The notes under the pieces: generated by a model
Database searches by the model: none
Told to the model about the DNA's origin: nothing
The model's input: only the letters and a program-made list of their open reading frames with translations
Program-made: the position numbers and the translations under genes
From: Poindextera sp041691315
GTDB taxonomy: Bacteria; Pseudomonadota; Alphaproteobacteria; Caulobacterales; Caulobacteraceae
NCBI GenBank assembly: GCA_041691315.1
Contig: JBEPUW010000004.1
Coordinates: 62,001-126,000 of the forward strand
DNA length: 64,000 bases
Direction of reading: 5' to 3'
Shown here: positions 25,954 to 34,937 of the stretch, piece after piece
How the letters are laid out: each line of letters starts with the position of its first letter
Numbering within the stretch: the stretch's first letter is position 1

Positions 25954-28900
25954 GGATTTCGCACTTTTTCATCGACCGGCCGGTGTTCGCGGTGGTGATC
26001 GCCATCTTGATCACCCTGGCCGGCGCGGTAGCGTTTCCGACCCTGCCGGTCGCCCAGTACCCGGATATCTCGCCGCCGACGGTGAACATCAGCGCCAACT
26101 ATCCCGGCGCCTCGGCCGAGGTGCTGGCCGACACCGTCGCCACCCCGATCGAGGAGCAGATCAACGGCGTCGAGAACATGATCTACATGTCCTCGCAGTC
26201 GACCGGCGACGGCCACGTCGGCATCACCGTCACCTTCAAGCTGGGCACCGATCCCAACGCCGCCCAGGTGCTGGTGGAAAACCGGGTGGCGGCGGCCACC
26301 TCGCACCTGCCGCCGGAGGTGGTCGCCGCCGGCGTCACTGTGCGCAAGAGCTCCAGCGACATCCTGCTGGCCGTGCACACCTATTCACCCGACGGCTCGC
26401 TCGACCAGCAGTACATCGCCAACTATGTCGGCCTGCACATCCGCGACGCCATCCTGCGCATCCCGGGCGTCGGCGACGCCAACAGCCGCGCCGCGCGGGA
26501 CTATTCCATGCGCATCTGGATCGATCCGGACCGCGCCGCGGCGCGCAACCTGACGGTCACCGACATTGTCCAGGCCCTGCAGAGCCACAACCTCCAGGTG
26601 GCGGCCGGGGCCATCGGCCAGGCGCCACAAGCCCAGGGCGGCAGCGCCTACCAGTACAATATCGAGGCGCTTGGCCGGCTGAGCACGCCCGAGCAGTTCG
26701 GCGACATCATCGTCAAGACCGATCCTCAAGGGCGCGCCACCCGGGTCTCCGACGTGGCGCGGGTCGAACTCGGCGCGGCCGACTACACGACCAACGCTTA
26801 CATGAACAATTACAACGCCGTCGCCATCGGCGTGCTGTCGCAGCCCGGCTCCAATGCGCTGACCACGGCCGCCGCCGTCCGCGCCGAGATGGAGACCCTG
26901 AAGAAGAGCTTCCCGCCCGGCCTCGACTACAAGATCATCTACAACCCGACCGAATATGTCCGCGCCTCCATCGTCGAAGCCGAGAAGACCCTGGTCGAAG
27001 CCCTGGTCCTGGTCGTGCTGGTGATCATGGTCTTCCTGCAGAGCTGGCGCACCGCGCTGATCCCGATCATCGCCATTCCGGTCTGCCTGGTCGGCACCCT
27101 GGCGGTGATGGCGGCAGCAGGCTTCTCGATCAACAACCTGTCGCTGTTCGGCCTGGTGCTGGCCATCGGCATCGTGGTCGACGACGCCATCGTGGTGGTC
27201 GAGAACATCGACCGGCACCTGCGCGCCGGGGTGACGCCGCGCGAGGCGGCGCACATCACCATGGACGAGGTCGGCGGCGCCCTGGTCGCCATCGTGCTGG
27301 TGATGATGGCGGTCTTCGTGCCCACGGCCTTCATCACCGGCATCTCCGGCCAGTTCTATCGCCAGTTCGCCCTGACCATCGCCTCGGCGGCGCTGATCTC
27401 GCTGATCGTTTCCCTGACCCTGTCGCCGACCCTGGCGGCGCTCATCATGCGCTCACACGTCCACAAGGCGCTGCCAGACGGGGACCGGCGCGGAATCCGG
27501 CTGACGGACTTCCCCGACTGGTTCAACCGCAACTTCGATCGGCTGGCCGGCCGCTATTCGGTGCTGATCCACCGGCTGGTGCGCATGGCGAGCCTGATGC
27601 TGATCGTCTATGTCGGCCTCTTGCTGCTGACCGGCTGGCGGCTGGCCGCGACGCCACAGGGCTTCATCCCGGCCCAGGACCAGGGCCAGCTGATCATCGC
27701 CACCAACCTGCCGGCCGGCGCGAGCCTTGAGCGCACCGACGCGATCCAGCGCCAGGTGCGCAAGATCGCCATGGACACGCCCGGCGTATGGGCGGTCTCG
27801 ATCTATGCGGGCATCGACGCGACCACCGGGGCCACCGCTTCCAACGCCGGCCAGGTCTATCTGGTGCTGCAGCCGTTCGAGGAGCGGAACCGCCCGAACC
27901 TGAAGACCCCCGCGGTGATCGCGGAACTGAAGAAGCGGCTGAGCGTCATCACCAGCGCCGAAATCCGTATCATCCAACCGCCGCCGGTCCGCGGCATCGG
28001 GTCCACCGGCGGCTTCAAGATGATCGTCGAAGACCAGGGCGGCCACGGCGCCCGGGCGCTGGAGGCGGTGACCAACGACTTGGCCCAGGCGGCCAACCAG
28101 ACCCGCGACGTCGTCGGCGCCTTCGTCACCTTCAACACCAAGACGCCGCGCATCCATGCCGACATCGACCGCGCCAAGGCCGAAACGCTCGGCGTGCCCG
28201 ACAGCGCCGTCTTCGCCACCTTGCAGACCTATCTGGGTTCGACCTTCATCAACGACTTCAACCTGTTCGGACACACCTTTCAGGTGCTCGCTCAGGCCGA
28301 CGCGCCGTTCCGTAACGACGAGAGCCGCATCCTCGAACTGCAGACCCGCTCGACCTCCGGGGCCATGGTGCCGCTGGGCTCGCTGGTCAATCTGCAGCAC
28401 ACCACCGGCCCCTATCGCGTGCTGCGCTACAACCTCTTCCCCGCCGCCGAGATCCAGGGCGACAGTCCGCCCGGCCGCTCCTCCGGCCAGGCCATCGCCA
28501 CCATGGAGCGGCTGGCGGCCCAGCGGCTGCCGCCCGGCTACGGCTACGAATGGACCGAGCTCGCCTATCAGGAGAAGCTGGCCGGCAATACCGGCATCAT
28601 GGTCTTCGGCATGGCGGTGGTGGTGGTCTTCCTGCTGCTGGCCGCCCTCTATGAGAGCGTCACCCTGCCGTTCGCGGTGATCCTGATCGTGCCCATGTGC
28701 CTCTTGGCCGCGATCCTCGGGGTCAATCTGCGCGGGGCCGACAACAACATCCTGACCCAGATCGGGCTGGTGGTGCTGATCGCGCTGGCCGCCAAGAACG
28801 CCATCCTGATCGTCGAGTTCGCGCGTCAGGGCGAGGTGGAGCACGGCCTTGAGCTGCACGAGGCCGCTTCGGAAGCCGGACGTACGCGGCTGCGACCCAT

Positions 28901-29162
28901 CTTGATGACCTCTTTCGCCTTCATCCTGGGGGTGGTGCCCCTGGCCTTCGCCAGCGGGGCGGGCGCCGAGATGCGCCAGGCGCTTGGCGTCGCGGTCTTC
29001 TCCGGCATGATCGGGGTGACGGTGTTTGGCCTGTTGTTCACGCCGGTCTTCTACGTGGTCATGCGCGCCGTCTCCGCGCGCCTGCCCAAGCCGCCGCCCC
29101 GGCGGCCTGAGGTGCCGACCACCGGCGGCGGTCCGCACGAAGAGGAGGTGCTCGAGCCATGA
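25950..29162 (+). CDS. RND multidrug efflux pump, inner-membrane transporter (HAE1 family)
   Basis: A 1070-residue proton-driven exporter of the AcrB/MexF type. It has the start motif MRISHFFIDRPVFAVVIAIL, twelve predicted transmembrane segments and two large periplasmic loops. The D-D of the proton relay is in GLVLAIGIVVDDAIVVVENI. The FIPAQDQGQLI motif and the repeated half (VVLIALAAKNAILIVEFAR) are present. Start and stop overlap the adaptor and outer-membrane genes by ATGA, so the three proteins are made in register. The substrates cannot be read from sequence; related pumps export antibiotics, solvents or bile-type compounds. Confidence 0.95.
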   Translation: MRISHFFIDRPVFAVVIAILITLAGAVAFPTLPVAQYPDISPPTVNISANYPGASAEVLADTVATPIEEQINGVENMIYMSSQSTGDGHVGITVTFKLGTDPNAAQVLVENRVAAATSHLPPEVVAAGVTVRKSSSDILLAVHTYSPDGSLDQQYIANYVGLHIRDAILRIPGVGDANSRAARDYSMRIWIDPDRAAARNLTVTDIVQALQSHNLQVAAGAIGQAPQAQGGSAYQYNIEALGRLSTPEQFGDIIVKTDPQGRATRVSDVARVELGAADYTTNAYMNNYNAVAIGVLSQPGSNALTTAAAVRAEMETLKKSFPPGLDYKIIYNPTEYVRASIVEAEKTLVEALVLVVLVIMVFLQSWRTALIPIIAIPVCLVGTLAVMAAAGFSINNLSLFGLVLAIGIVVDDAIVVVENIDRHLRAGVTPREAAHITMDEVGGALVAIVLVMMAVFVPTAFITGISGQFYRQFALTIASAALISLIVSLTLSPTLAALIMRSHVHKALPDGDRRGIRLTDFPDWFNRNFDRLAGRYSVLIHRLVRMASLMLIVYVGLLLLTGWRLAATPQGFIPAQDQGQLIIATNLPAGASLERTDAIQRQVRKIAMDTPGVWAVSIYAGIDATTGATASNAGQVYLVLQPFEERNRPNLKTPAVIAELKKRLSVITSAEIRIIQPPPVRGIGSTGGFKMIVEDQGGHGARALEAVTNDLAQAANQTRDVVGAFVTFNTKTPRIHADIDRAKAETLGVPDSAVFATLQTYLGSTFINDFNLFGHTFQVLAQADAPFRNDESRILELQTRSTSGAMVPLGSLVNLQHTTGPYRVLRYNLFPAAEIQGDSPPGRSSGQAIATMERLAAQRLPPGYGYEWTELAYQEKLAGNTGIMVFGMAVVVVFLLLAALYESVTLPFAVILIVPMCLLAAILGVNLRGADNNILTQIGLVVLIALAAKNAILIVEFARQGEVEHGLELHEAASEAGRTRLRPILMTSFAFILGVVPLAFASGAGAEMRQALGVAVFSGMIGVTVFGLLFTPVFYVVMRAVSARLPKPPPRRPEVPTTGGGPHEEEVLEP

Positions 29163-30643
29163 GCCGCCAGCTCGCGAAACACCATCTCGCAAGGTTGGGC
29201 CTGATCGGCGTCCTGGCGCTGGCCGGCTGCGAGGTCGGGCCGCGCTATGTGGCGCCCGGAACCGCCTCGACGGCCGCCCAACCGTTCGTCTCGGCCACCC
29301 CGGACGTGGCGGCCAGCGGCCAGCCACTGCCGGCCGAATGGTGGCGGCTCTATGACGATCCGGTGCTCGACCGGCTGGTGCCCGCGGCCCTGGCCGAGAA
29401 CGCCGACCTGAAGACCGCCCAGGCCAATCTGATCTACGCCCAGGGCCTGCTCGACGAGGCGCGCGTCGGCCTCTTTCCGAGCACCGATCTCAGCGCCGGC
29501 GCGACCTACGGCAAGAGTTTCGCCGCCGCACCGCTGTCCTCGGTGGGGGGCGCGGCGGTCAAGCCGCGGTGGGGCTTCACCGGCGGCTTCAGCGCCGCCT
29601 ATCAGCTCGACCTGTACGGCCGCATCCGCCGCGGCATCGAAGCCGCCAGGGCCAACGCCCAGGCCGCCGCCGACGCGGAGAACGTGGTGCGGGTGACCGT
29701 GGCGGCCGAGACCACCAATGCCTACGCCAATGTCTGCGCCTATGCCGAACAGGCCGCCGTGGCGCGCCACTCGGTCTCGGTGCTGCGGCAGGGCTACGAC
29801 ATCCTGGTGACCGAACGCAGCCTGGGCGCCGTCTCCGACCTCGACGTGGCGCGGCAGGCGACCTTGCTGGATCAGGCGCTCTCGACCATCCCGACGCTGG
29901 AGGGGCAAAGGCGCGCGGCGCTGTTCGAGCTGGCGGCCCTGGTCGGTCGCACGCCGGCGGACATTCCCGCCGACGCCGCCGCCTGCGCCACGCCTCCCAG
30001 GATCGCCCGGGTCCTGCCGGTCGGCGACGGCGCGGCCCTGCTGCGCCGCCGGCCGGACGTGCGCGAGGCCGAGCGCAATGTGGCGGCGGCGACGGCGCGG
30101 ATCGGGGTGGCCACAGCCGATCTCTATCCGACCATCAGCCTGACCGGCGCGGTCAATTCGGCCGCCGGCTCGCTCGGTGGCCTGGGCTCGGCCAACGCCA
30201 TCTCCTACGCGCTGGGCCCGCTGCTGACCTGGAGCTTCCCCAACATCCTGGCGGCCAGGGCGCACATCCGCGAGACCACCGCCCAGACCTCGGCGGCCAT
30301 CGCCAGCTTCGATTCCACCGTGCTCACTGCCTTGCGCGACACCGAGACGGCGCTGACAGCCTACGGCGGCGAACTGAACCGGCACGCCGCGCTGGCCTCG
30401 GCCCGGGAGAACGCCAACCGCGCCTTCGCCCTGGCGCAGATCCAGAACAGGGCCGGATCGCTCAGCTTCCTCGATCTGCTGACCGCCGAGACCACCCTGG
30501 TCAGCGCTGACCAGCAGCTCGCCCAATCCGATCAGGCCGTCGCCAACGACCAGGTCGCGGTCTTCCAGGCCCTCGGCGGCGGCTGGGAAGACGCGCCGGT
30601 GGTCGTGCCGCCGCCGGTGCCGGGCGGGAGGGCGGTTAAGTAA
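29159..30643 (+). CDS. RND efflux outer-membrane factor, NodT family lipoprotein
   Basis: A 494-residue TolC-like channel. The signal ends LIGVLALAGCEVGPRY, a lipobox with the G-P-x-Y motif typical of OprM/NodT proteins. Two repeated outer-membrane efflux halves follow, with the signatures PAEWWRLYDDPVLDRLVP and LDLYGRIRRGIEAARANAQA. The last part ends in a Pro-rich tail. It completes the adaptor-pump-channel set on the plus strand. A large dispersed inverted repeat follows the gene and may terminate the operon. Confidence 0.93.
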   Translation: MSRQLAKHHLARLGLIGVLALAGCEVGPRYVAPGTASTAAQPFVSATPDVAASGQPLPAEWWRLYDDPVLDRLVPAALAENADLKTAQANLIYAQGLLDEARVGLFPSTDLSAGATYGKSFAAAPLSSVGGAAVKPRWGFTGGFSAAYQLDLYGRIRRGIEAARANAQAAADAENVVRVTVAAETTNAYANVCAYAEQAAVARHSVSVLRQGYDILVTERSLGAVSDLDVARQATLLDQALSTIPTLEGQRRAALFELAALVGRTPADIPADAAACATPPRIARVLPVGDGAALLRRRPDVREAERNVAAATARIGVATADLYPTISLTGAVNSAAGSLGGLGSANAISYALGPLLTWSFPNILAARAHIRETTAQTSAAIASFDSTVLTALRDTETALTAYGGELNRHAALASARENANRAFALAQIQNRAGSLSFLDLLTAETTLVSADQQLAQSDQAVANDQVAVFQALGGGWEDAPVVVPPPVPGGRAVK

Positions 30644-30648
30644 ACTGT

Positions 30649-30799
30649 CCCTTCTCCCCTTGCGGGAGAAGGTGCCTGCGAAGCAGGCGGATGAGGGGTC
30701 GCACTGACATTGCCGGTTAGCGGCGGGACTTGCCGGACAGGGCGATCGACTCCTCATCCGATCCCTTCGGGGCCACCTTCTCCCGCAAGGGGAGAAGGG
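30649..30799. repeat. 151-base intergenic element with perfect 26-base inverted repeats
   Basis: The left arm (30649-30674, starting CCCTTCTCCCC) and right arm (30774-30799) are exact reverse complements over 26 bases. Inside, GGATGAGG and CCTCATCC form a second pair. The element fills the space between the convergent efflux operon and the aldehyde dehydrogenase gene. It looks like a dispersed mobile palindromic element and may terminate both transcripts. Confidence 0.85.
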
Positions 30800-30809
30800 G
30801 CGCTTTCTG

Positions 30810-32252
30810 CTAAGGCTTCATCGAGCTGGCGATGAATTTCATCACGCCTTCGCCATAGGGCGGCCTGAGCATCTTCATCGGGCCCAGGTCCTTTTTCAGC
30901 TGGCGATAGATCGACTTGCGGTGGCTGAATTCGCGGAAGCCGTCGACGCCGTGATAGCTGCCCATGCCGGAGGGGCCGACGCCGCCGAAGGGGAGTTCCT
31001 CCTGAGCGACGTGGAAGATGACGTCGTTGACCGTCACCCCGCCGGACGTGGTGCTGGACAGCACCTGCGCTTCTTCCGCCGCGTCATCGCCGAAATAGTA
31101 GAGGCCGAGCGGCCGTTCGTGGGCGTTGACGTAGGCGATGGCCTCGCCGACCGACGCATAGGTCATCACCGGCAGCACCGGACCGAAAATCTCTTCCTGC
31201 ATCACCGTCATGTCTTCGGTCGGATTGATGATCAGGGTCGGCGGGATCTTGCGGTGCTGTTGCTGGCTGAAGTCCTCGTTGCCGGGATTGATCTCGACCA
31301 CCTCGGCGCCCTTGGCGCGGGCGTCGTCGATGTAGCCCTTGATGCGCTCATAGTGCCGGTCGGCGATCACCGCGGTGTAGTCGGGATTGTCCTTGATGGT
31401 CGGGAACATGGTTTCGACCGAGGACACGGCGGCGGTGACGAACTCGCGAAGCTTGTCCTCCGGGGCCAGCACATAGTCCGGCGCCAGGCAGATCTGGCCG
31501 GCGTTCAGGGTCTTGCCGGCCATCACGCGGGCGGCCGCCGTCGCATAGTCGGCCGAGCGGCCGAGGATGACCGGGCTCTTGCCGCCGAGTTCCAGGGTGA
31601 TCGGCACCAAGTTCTGCGCCGCGGCCTTCATCACGTGGCGCGCGATCGAGGTGGCGCCGGTGAAGATCAGATGGTCGAAGGCCAGCTCCGAAAAGGCCTG
31701 GCCGACTTCCGGCCCGCCGGGGAAGACGGCGATTTCGTCTTCCGCGAACACCTCGGCGAACATCTTGGCCATCAGTTCCGAGGTCGCCGGGGTGAATTCG
31801 GAGGGCTTGATCATCGCCCGGTTGCCGGCCGCCAGCACGCCGGCCAGCGGCGCGAAGGTCAGGTTCACCGGGAAGTTCCACGGGCTGATGATGCCGACCA
31901 CGCCCTTGGGCTGGAACTGGACCTCGGCCTTGGCGCCCAGGAAGCCCAGCAGGGCGGGGGTGGTCTTGCGCTTTTCCGGCCGCATCCAGGTCTTCAGATT
32001 GGCCTTGGCGTGTTTCAGGGGGCCGATCGAGCCGGAAACGTCGGTGATGCCGCTGACCGCCGCGGCGCGGTTGCCGAAGTCGTCGTTCAGAGCTTTGACG
32101 ATCGCCGCCTCATGGCCGATCAAGAGCTTGATGGCCCGGTCGAGCCATTCGATGCGCTTCTCGGCGCTGGGGGCGCCGTCGCGCAGATTGGCCGCCTTCT
32201 GTTGCAGCAGAACGGCCTTCATCCGTTTGCCGGCTTCCGTAGCGTCGCTCAT
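30810..32252 (-). CDS. coniferyl aldehyde dehydrogenase-like aldehyde dehydrogenase
   Basis: A 480-residue NAD(P)-dependent aldehyde dehydrogenase. The catalytic cysteine is C255 in NAGQICLAPDYVL, the general base glutamate lies in ITLELGGKSPV, and the nucleotide region has IISPWNFPVNL and IFTGATSIARHV. The unusual start (KAANLRDGAPSAEKRIEWLDRAI) and the short C-terminus match bacterial coniferyl aldehyde dehydrogenases, which also act on fatty aldehydes. It would oxidise a lignin-derived or long-chain aldehyde to its acid. It is divergent from the phosphatase gene. Confidence 0.88.
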   Translation of the reverse strand: MSDATEAGKRMKAVLLQQKAANLRDGAPSAEKRIEWLDRAIKLLIGHEAAIVKALNDDFGNRAAAVSGITDVSGSIGPLKHAKANLKTWMRPEKRKTTPALLGFLGAKAEVQFQPKGVVGIISPWNFPVNLTFAPLAGVLAAGNRAMIKPSEFTPATSELMAKMFAEVFAEDEIAVFPGGPEVGQAFSELAFDHLIFTGATSIARHVMKAAAQNLVPITLELGGKSPVILGRSADYATAAARVMAGKTLNAGQICLAPDYVLAPEDKLREFVTAAVSSVETMFPTIKDNPDYTAVIADRHYERIKGYIDDARAKGAEVVEINPGNEDFSQQQHRKIPPTLIINPTEDMTVMQEEIFGPVLPVMTYASVGEAIAYVNAHERPLGLYYFGDDAAEEAQVLSSTTSGGVTVNDVIFHVAQEELPFGGVGPSGMGSYHGVDGFREFSHRKSIYRQLKKDLGPMKMLRPPYGEGVMKFIASSMKP

Positions 32253-32341
32253 GTCGAGGCCTCCCGCGCCTGTATTCGCCCGCTCATGATTACGCTAAGC
32301 AGCGCAGCGAAGCCATCGCCTGAGTATTTCCGAAGGATATC

Positions 32342-32911
32342 ATGGAACTGATCCTGATCCGCCACGGCCTGCCCGAACGCCGGTCCGACACCGCCGATCC
32401 GCCGCTGACGGCCGAGGGATGCGACCAGGCGGAGCGGGCGGCCAAGGCGCTGGCGGGCGAGCGGATCGACGCGGTCTATTCCAGCCCGATGGTGCGCGCG
32501 GTGCAGACAGCCGAGCCGTTCGCGGCCCTGAGCGGCCAAGAGATCCAGACCCGCGAGGGCATCGTCGAGTTCGACCGCGGCACCGGCGCCTATGTGCCGA
32601 TGGAGGAGCTCAAGCGCGACGACTACGAGGCCTGGAAGGCCTTCGTCGCCGGCGGCTACCAGGTCGATCTGGGCGCCTTCCAGAGGAACGTGGTCGAGAC
32701 GCTGGAAGACATCGTCAAGACCAACCCGTCAAAGCGGGTGGCGGTCTTCTGCCACGGCGGGGTGATCAACGTCTGGACCGCGCACGTCCTGACCATGCCG
32801 CCCCGGCTGTTCTTCGAACCGGCCTACGCCAGCATCCACCGCTACCTCTGCGCCAGCAGCGGCGAACGCAACCTGATCAGCCTCAACGAGCGCTGCCATC
32901 TGCGCGCCTAG
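32342..32911 (+). CDS. histidine phosphatase family protein
   Basis: A 189-residue phosphatase of the phosphoglycerate mutase superfamily. The phospho-accepting histidine is in LILIRHGLPERR near the N-terminus, with YSSPMVRAVQTAEPF and VAVFCHGGVINVW supplying the second arginine and histidine. It could dephosphorylate a small metabolite or protein. It lies between divergent aldehyde and alcohol dehydrogenase genes and 17 bases before the convergent alcohol dehydrogenase stop. Confidence 0.9.
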   Translation: MELILIRHGLPERRSDTADPPLTAEGCDQAERAAKALAGERIDAVYSSPMVRAVQTAEPFAALSGQEIQTREGIVEFDRGTGAYVPMEELKRDDYEAWKAFVAGGYQVDLGAFQRNVVETLEDIVKTNPSKRVAVFCHGGVINVWTAHVLTMPPRLFFEPAYASIHRYLCASSGERNLISLNERCHLRA

Positions 32912-32928
32912 GCGCGCGCAGATGCGCC

Positions 32929-33933
32929 TCAGAAGTTCAGCACGATCTTGCCGAAGTGTTCGCCGGCCTGCATCGAGCGGAAGGCGGACTGGGCGTCTTC
33001 GAGAGGGAAGCGCTTGTCGATCACAGGCTTGATGGCGCTGGTCTCGATGGCGCGGCACATGTCCTCGAACTGGGCGCGGCTGCCGACGGTGATGCCGTGG
33101 ACGTGGGCGTTGGCGCCGAAGATGGAGGCGACGTTGACGTCGTTGCTCATGCCGGTAAGCACACCGATCACCGCGACATGGCCGCCGACGCGGATGGCCT
33201 GGATCGACTGCTGGAAGGTGCCGGCGCCGCCGACCTCGATGACATGGTCGACGCCGCGGCCACCGGTCAGCTTGCGCGCCGCCTTGGCCCATTCGGGGTC
33301 GGTTCTGTAGTTGATGGTGTGGTCGGCGCCCAGGGTCCGGGCCCGCTCCAGCTTCTCGTCCGAGGACGAGGTGATCATCACGGTCGCGCCGGCCGCCTTG
33401 GCGAACTGCAGGGCGAAGATCGAAACCCCGCCGGTGCCCAGGGTCAGGACCACGTCACCGGGCTTCAGGCCGCCCTCGACCAGGGCGCGCCAGGCGGTCA
33501 GGCCGGCGCAGGGCAGGCAGGCAACCTCCTCGTCGGTGAGCCCGGCCGGGACCTTGGAGACGCCTTGCTCACTCAACACGACCTGGTCGCGGGCGACGCC
33601 GTCGAGCGCGCCGCCCAGCGCGGTCGAGAGGCCGGCGGCGGTCGGTTCGCCGCCCAACCAGTCCTGGAAGAACAGCGGCGCCACCCGGTCGCCGACCGCG
33701 ACGCGCTTGACGCCAGTCCCGATCGTCGAGACGACGCCGCAGCCATCGGAGAGCGGAATGAGCGGCAGCCGGCCCCTGATCATCGGCGATTGCACCGTCG
33801 CCAGGTCGCGATAGTTCAGCGAGGCGGCCTTCATGGTCACCGCGATCTGGCCGGCGGCCGGTTCGACGGCCGGGCGGTCGACGACGCTCAGGTGATCGAT
33901 CCCGGCGTCCCCTTCGAGTACGAGCGCGCGCAT
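32929..33933 (-). CDS. NAD(P)-dependent alcohol dehydrogenase/quinone oxidoreductase (MDR family)
   Basis: A 334-residue medium-chain dehydrogenase/reductase. GroES-like N-terminal half with SLNYRDLATVQ and PLSDGCGVV, then a Rossmann fold whose dinucleotide turn reads LTLGTGGVSIFALQFAKAAGA. The catalytic and structural zinc ligands of classical alcohol dehydrogenases are not obvious, so it is probably a zinc-free MDR reductase. I used the ATG at 33933 (MRALVLEGDAG), the usual start of the family, rather than one 60 bases upstream. It is divergent from the phytanoyl-CoA dioxygenase gene. Confidence 0.88.
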   Translation of the reverse strand: MRALVLEGDAGIDHLSVVDRPAVEPAAGQIAVTMKAASLNYRDLATVQSPMIRGRLPLIPLSDGCGVVSTIGTGVKRVAVGDRVAPLFFQDWLGGEPTAAGLSTALGGALDGVARDQVVLSEQGVSKVPAGLTDEEVACLPCAGLTAWRALVEGGLKPGDVVLTLGTGGVSIFALQFAKAAGATVMITSSSDEKLERARTLGADHTINYRTDPEWAKAARKLTGGRGVDHVIEVGGAGTFQQSIQAIRVGGHVAVIGVLTGMSNDVNVASIFGANAHVHGITVGSRAQFEDMCRAIETSAIKPVIDKRFPLEDAQSAFRSMQAGEHFGKIVLNF

Positions 33934-34057
33934 GTCATCTCCCGATAGCTCTGCTTTTGCGAAGGTTCTGGCCTCTGCGTCGCCCCCACACAAGGCCGTG
34001 GCTGGACCTGACGCAGCGTCGCGGGCAGTTTAAAACGCAGCTTTCGGAGGTTTCAGA

Positions 34058-34861
34058 TTGCGCACGCCCCGCCCGCATCCGCTCAGCGCCGATTTCCACT
34101 GGGAAGACCGGCCGGGCCCGTTCCGCCGGGTCAACGAAGCCCAGCGCGAGGCCTTCGACCGGCTCGGCTTCGTCAAGTTCGAGAACGCCTTCACCGCCGA
34201 CGAGATCGCCGCGGTCACCGCCGCCATCGATCCGCTGGAGGTGGTGGCCGAGGAACGGCTGCGCCGGGCGGGCGGCAGCATCTCCATCTCAACCGCCGAC
34301 GAGATCACCTTCACCACCCACATGGTCAAGGTCTCAGCCGTGCTCCGGGACTTTGCGGCTCATCCCTTCATCAAAGACGTCTGCCACGACCTGCTGGGCG
34401 ATGCGGTGCGGCTCTATTGGGAACAGTCGGTCTATAAGAAGACGGCGCAGATGCGCGAGTTTCCGTGGCATCAGGACAATGGCTACACCTTCATCGCGCC
34501 GCAACAGTATCTGACCTTCTGGCTGCCGCTGGTCGACGTCGACGAGCAGAACGGCTGCCCCTGGATCGCGCCCGGCCTGCATCGCGGCGGCACGCTGGAC
34601 CACTGGGTGACCGAAATCGGGCTGAAATGCCTGGACGAGGTCCCCGACGCCGTCGCCGTGCCGGCCAAGGCTGGCGACGCCATCGTCTTTTCATCGTTGG
34701 CGCCGCATCGGACCGGGCCGAACCTGAAGGCCGGCACCGTGCGCAAGGCCTATATCCTGCAATATTCCCACGACGGCTCGGTCGCCACCTATCGCGACGG
34801 CCGCACCGCCGTGCAGGACGATCCGGAGCGGCAGTTCGTCGTCCTGCGGCCGGGCGAATAG
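34058..34861 (+). CDS. phytanoyl-CoA dioxygenase (PhyH) family protein
   Basis: A 267-residue Fe(II)/alpha-ketoglutarate oxygenase with a double-stranded beta-helix. The 2-His-1-carboxylate triad is H138 and D140 in FPWHQDNGYTFI and H217 in PHRTGPN, with the arginine next to it. It hydroxylates a small hydrophobic molecule or acyl-CoA. A TTG start at 34058 is chosen because CGGAGG lies eight bases before it and the next in-frame ATG is far inside. Two acyl-CoA dehydrogenase genes follow on the same strand after a 76-base gap, suggesting an oxidative degradation set. Confidence 0.9.
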   Translation: MRTPRPHPLSADFHWEDRPGPFRRVNEAQREAFDRLGFVKFENAFTADEIAAVTAAIDPLEVVAEERLRRAGGSISISTADEITFTTHMVKVSAVLRDFAAHPFIKDVCHDLLGDAVRLYWEQSVYKKTAQMREFPWHQDNGYTFIAPQQYLTFWLPLVDVDEQNGCPWIAPGLHRGGTLDHWVTEIGLKCLDEVPDAVAVPAKAGDAIVFSSLAPHRTGPNLKAGTVRKAYILQYSHDGSVATYRDGRTAVQDDPERQFVVLRPGE

Positions 34862-34937
34862 CCGCCGGTTGGCGCTTGGCTTCCCTAACGGCGGTTGGCG
34901 GATCGTGCGGGGGTGATCTTGAGTAGGGAGAACAGGC

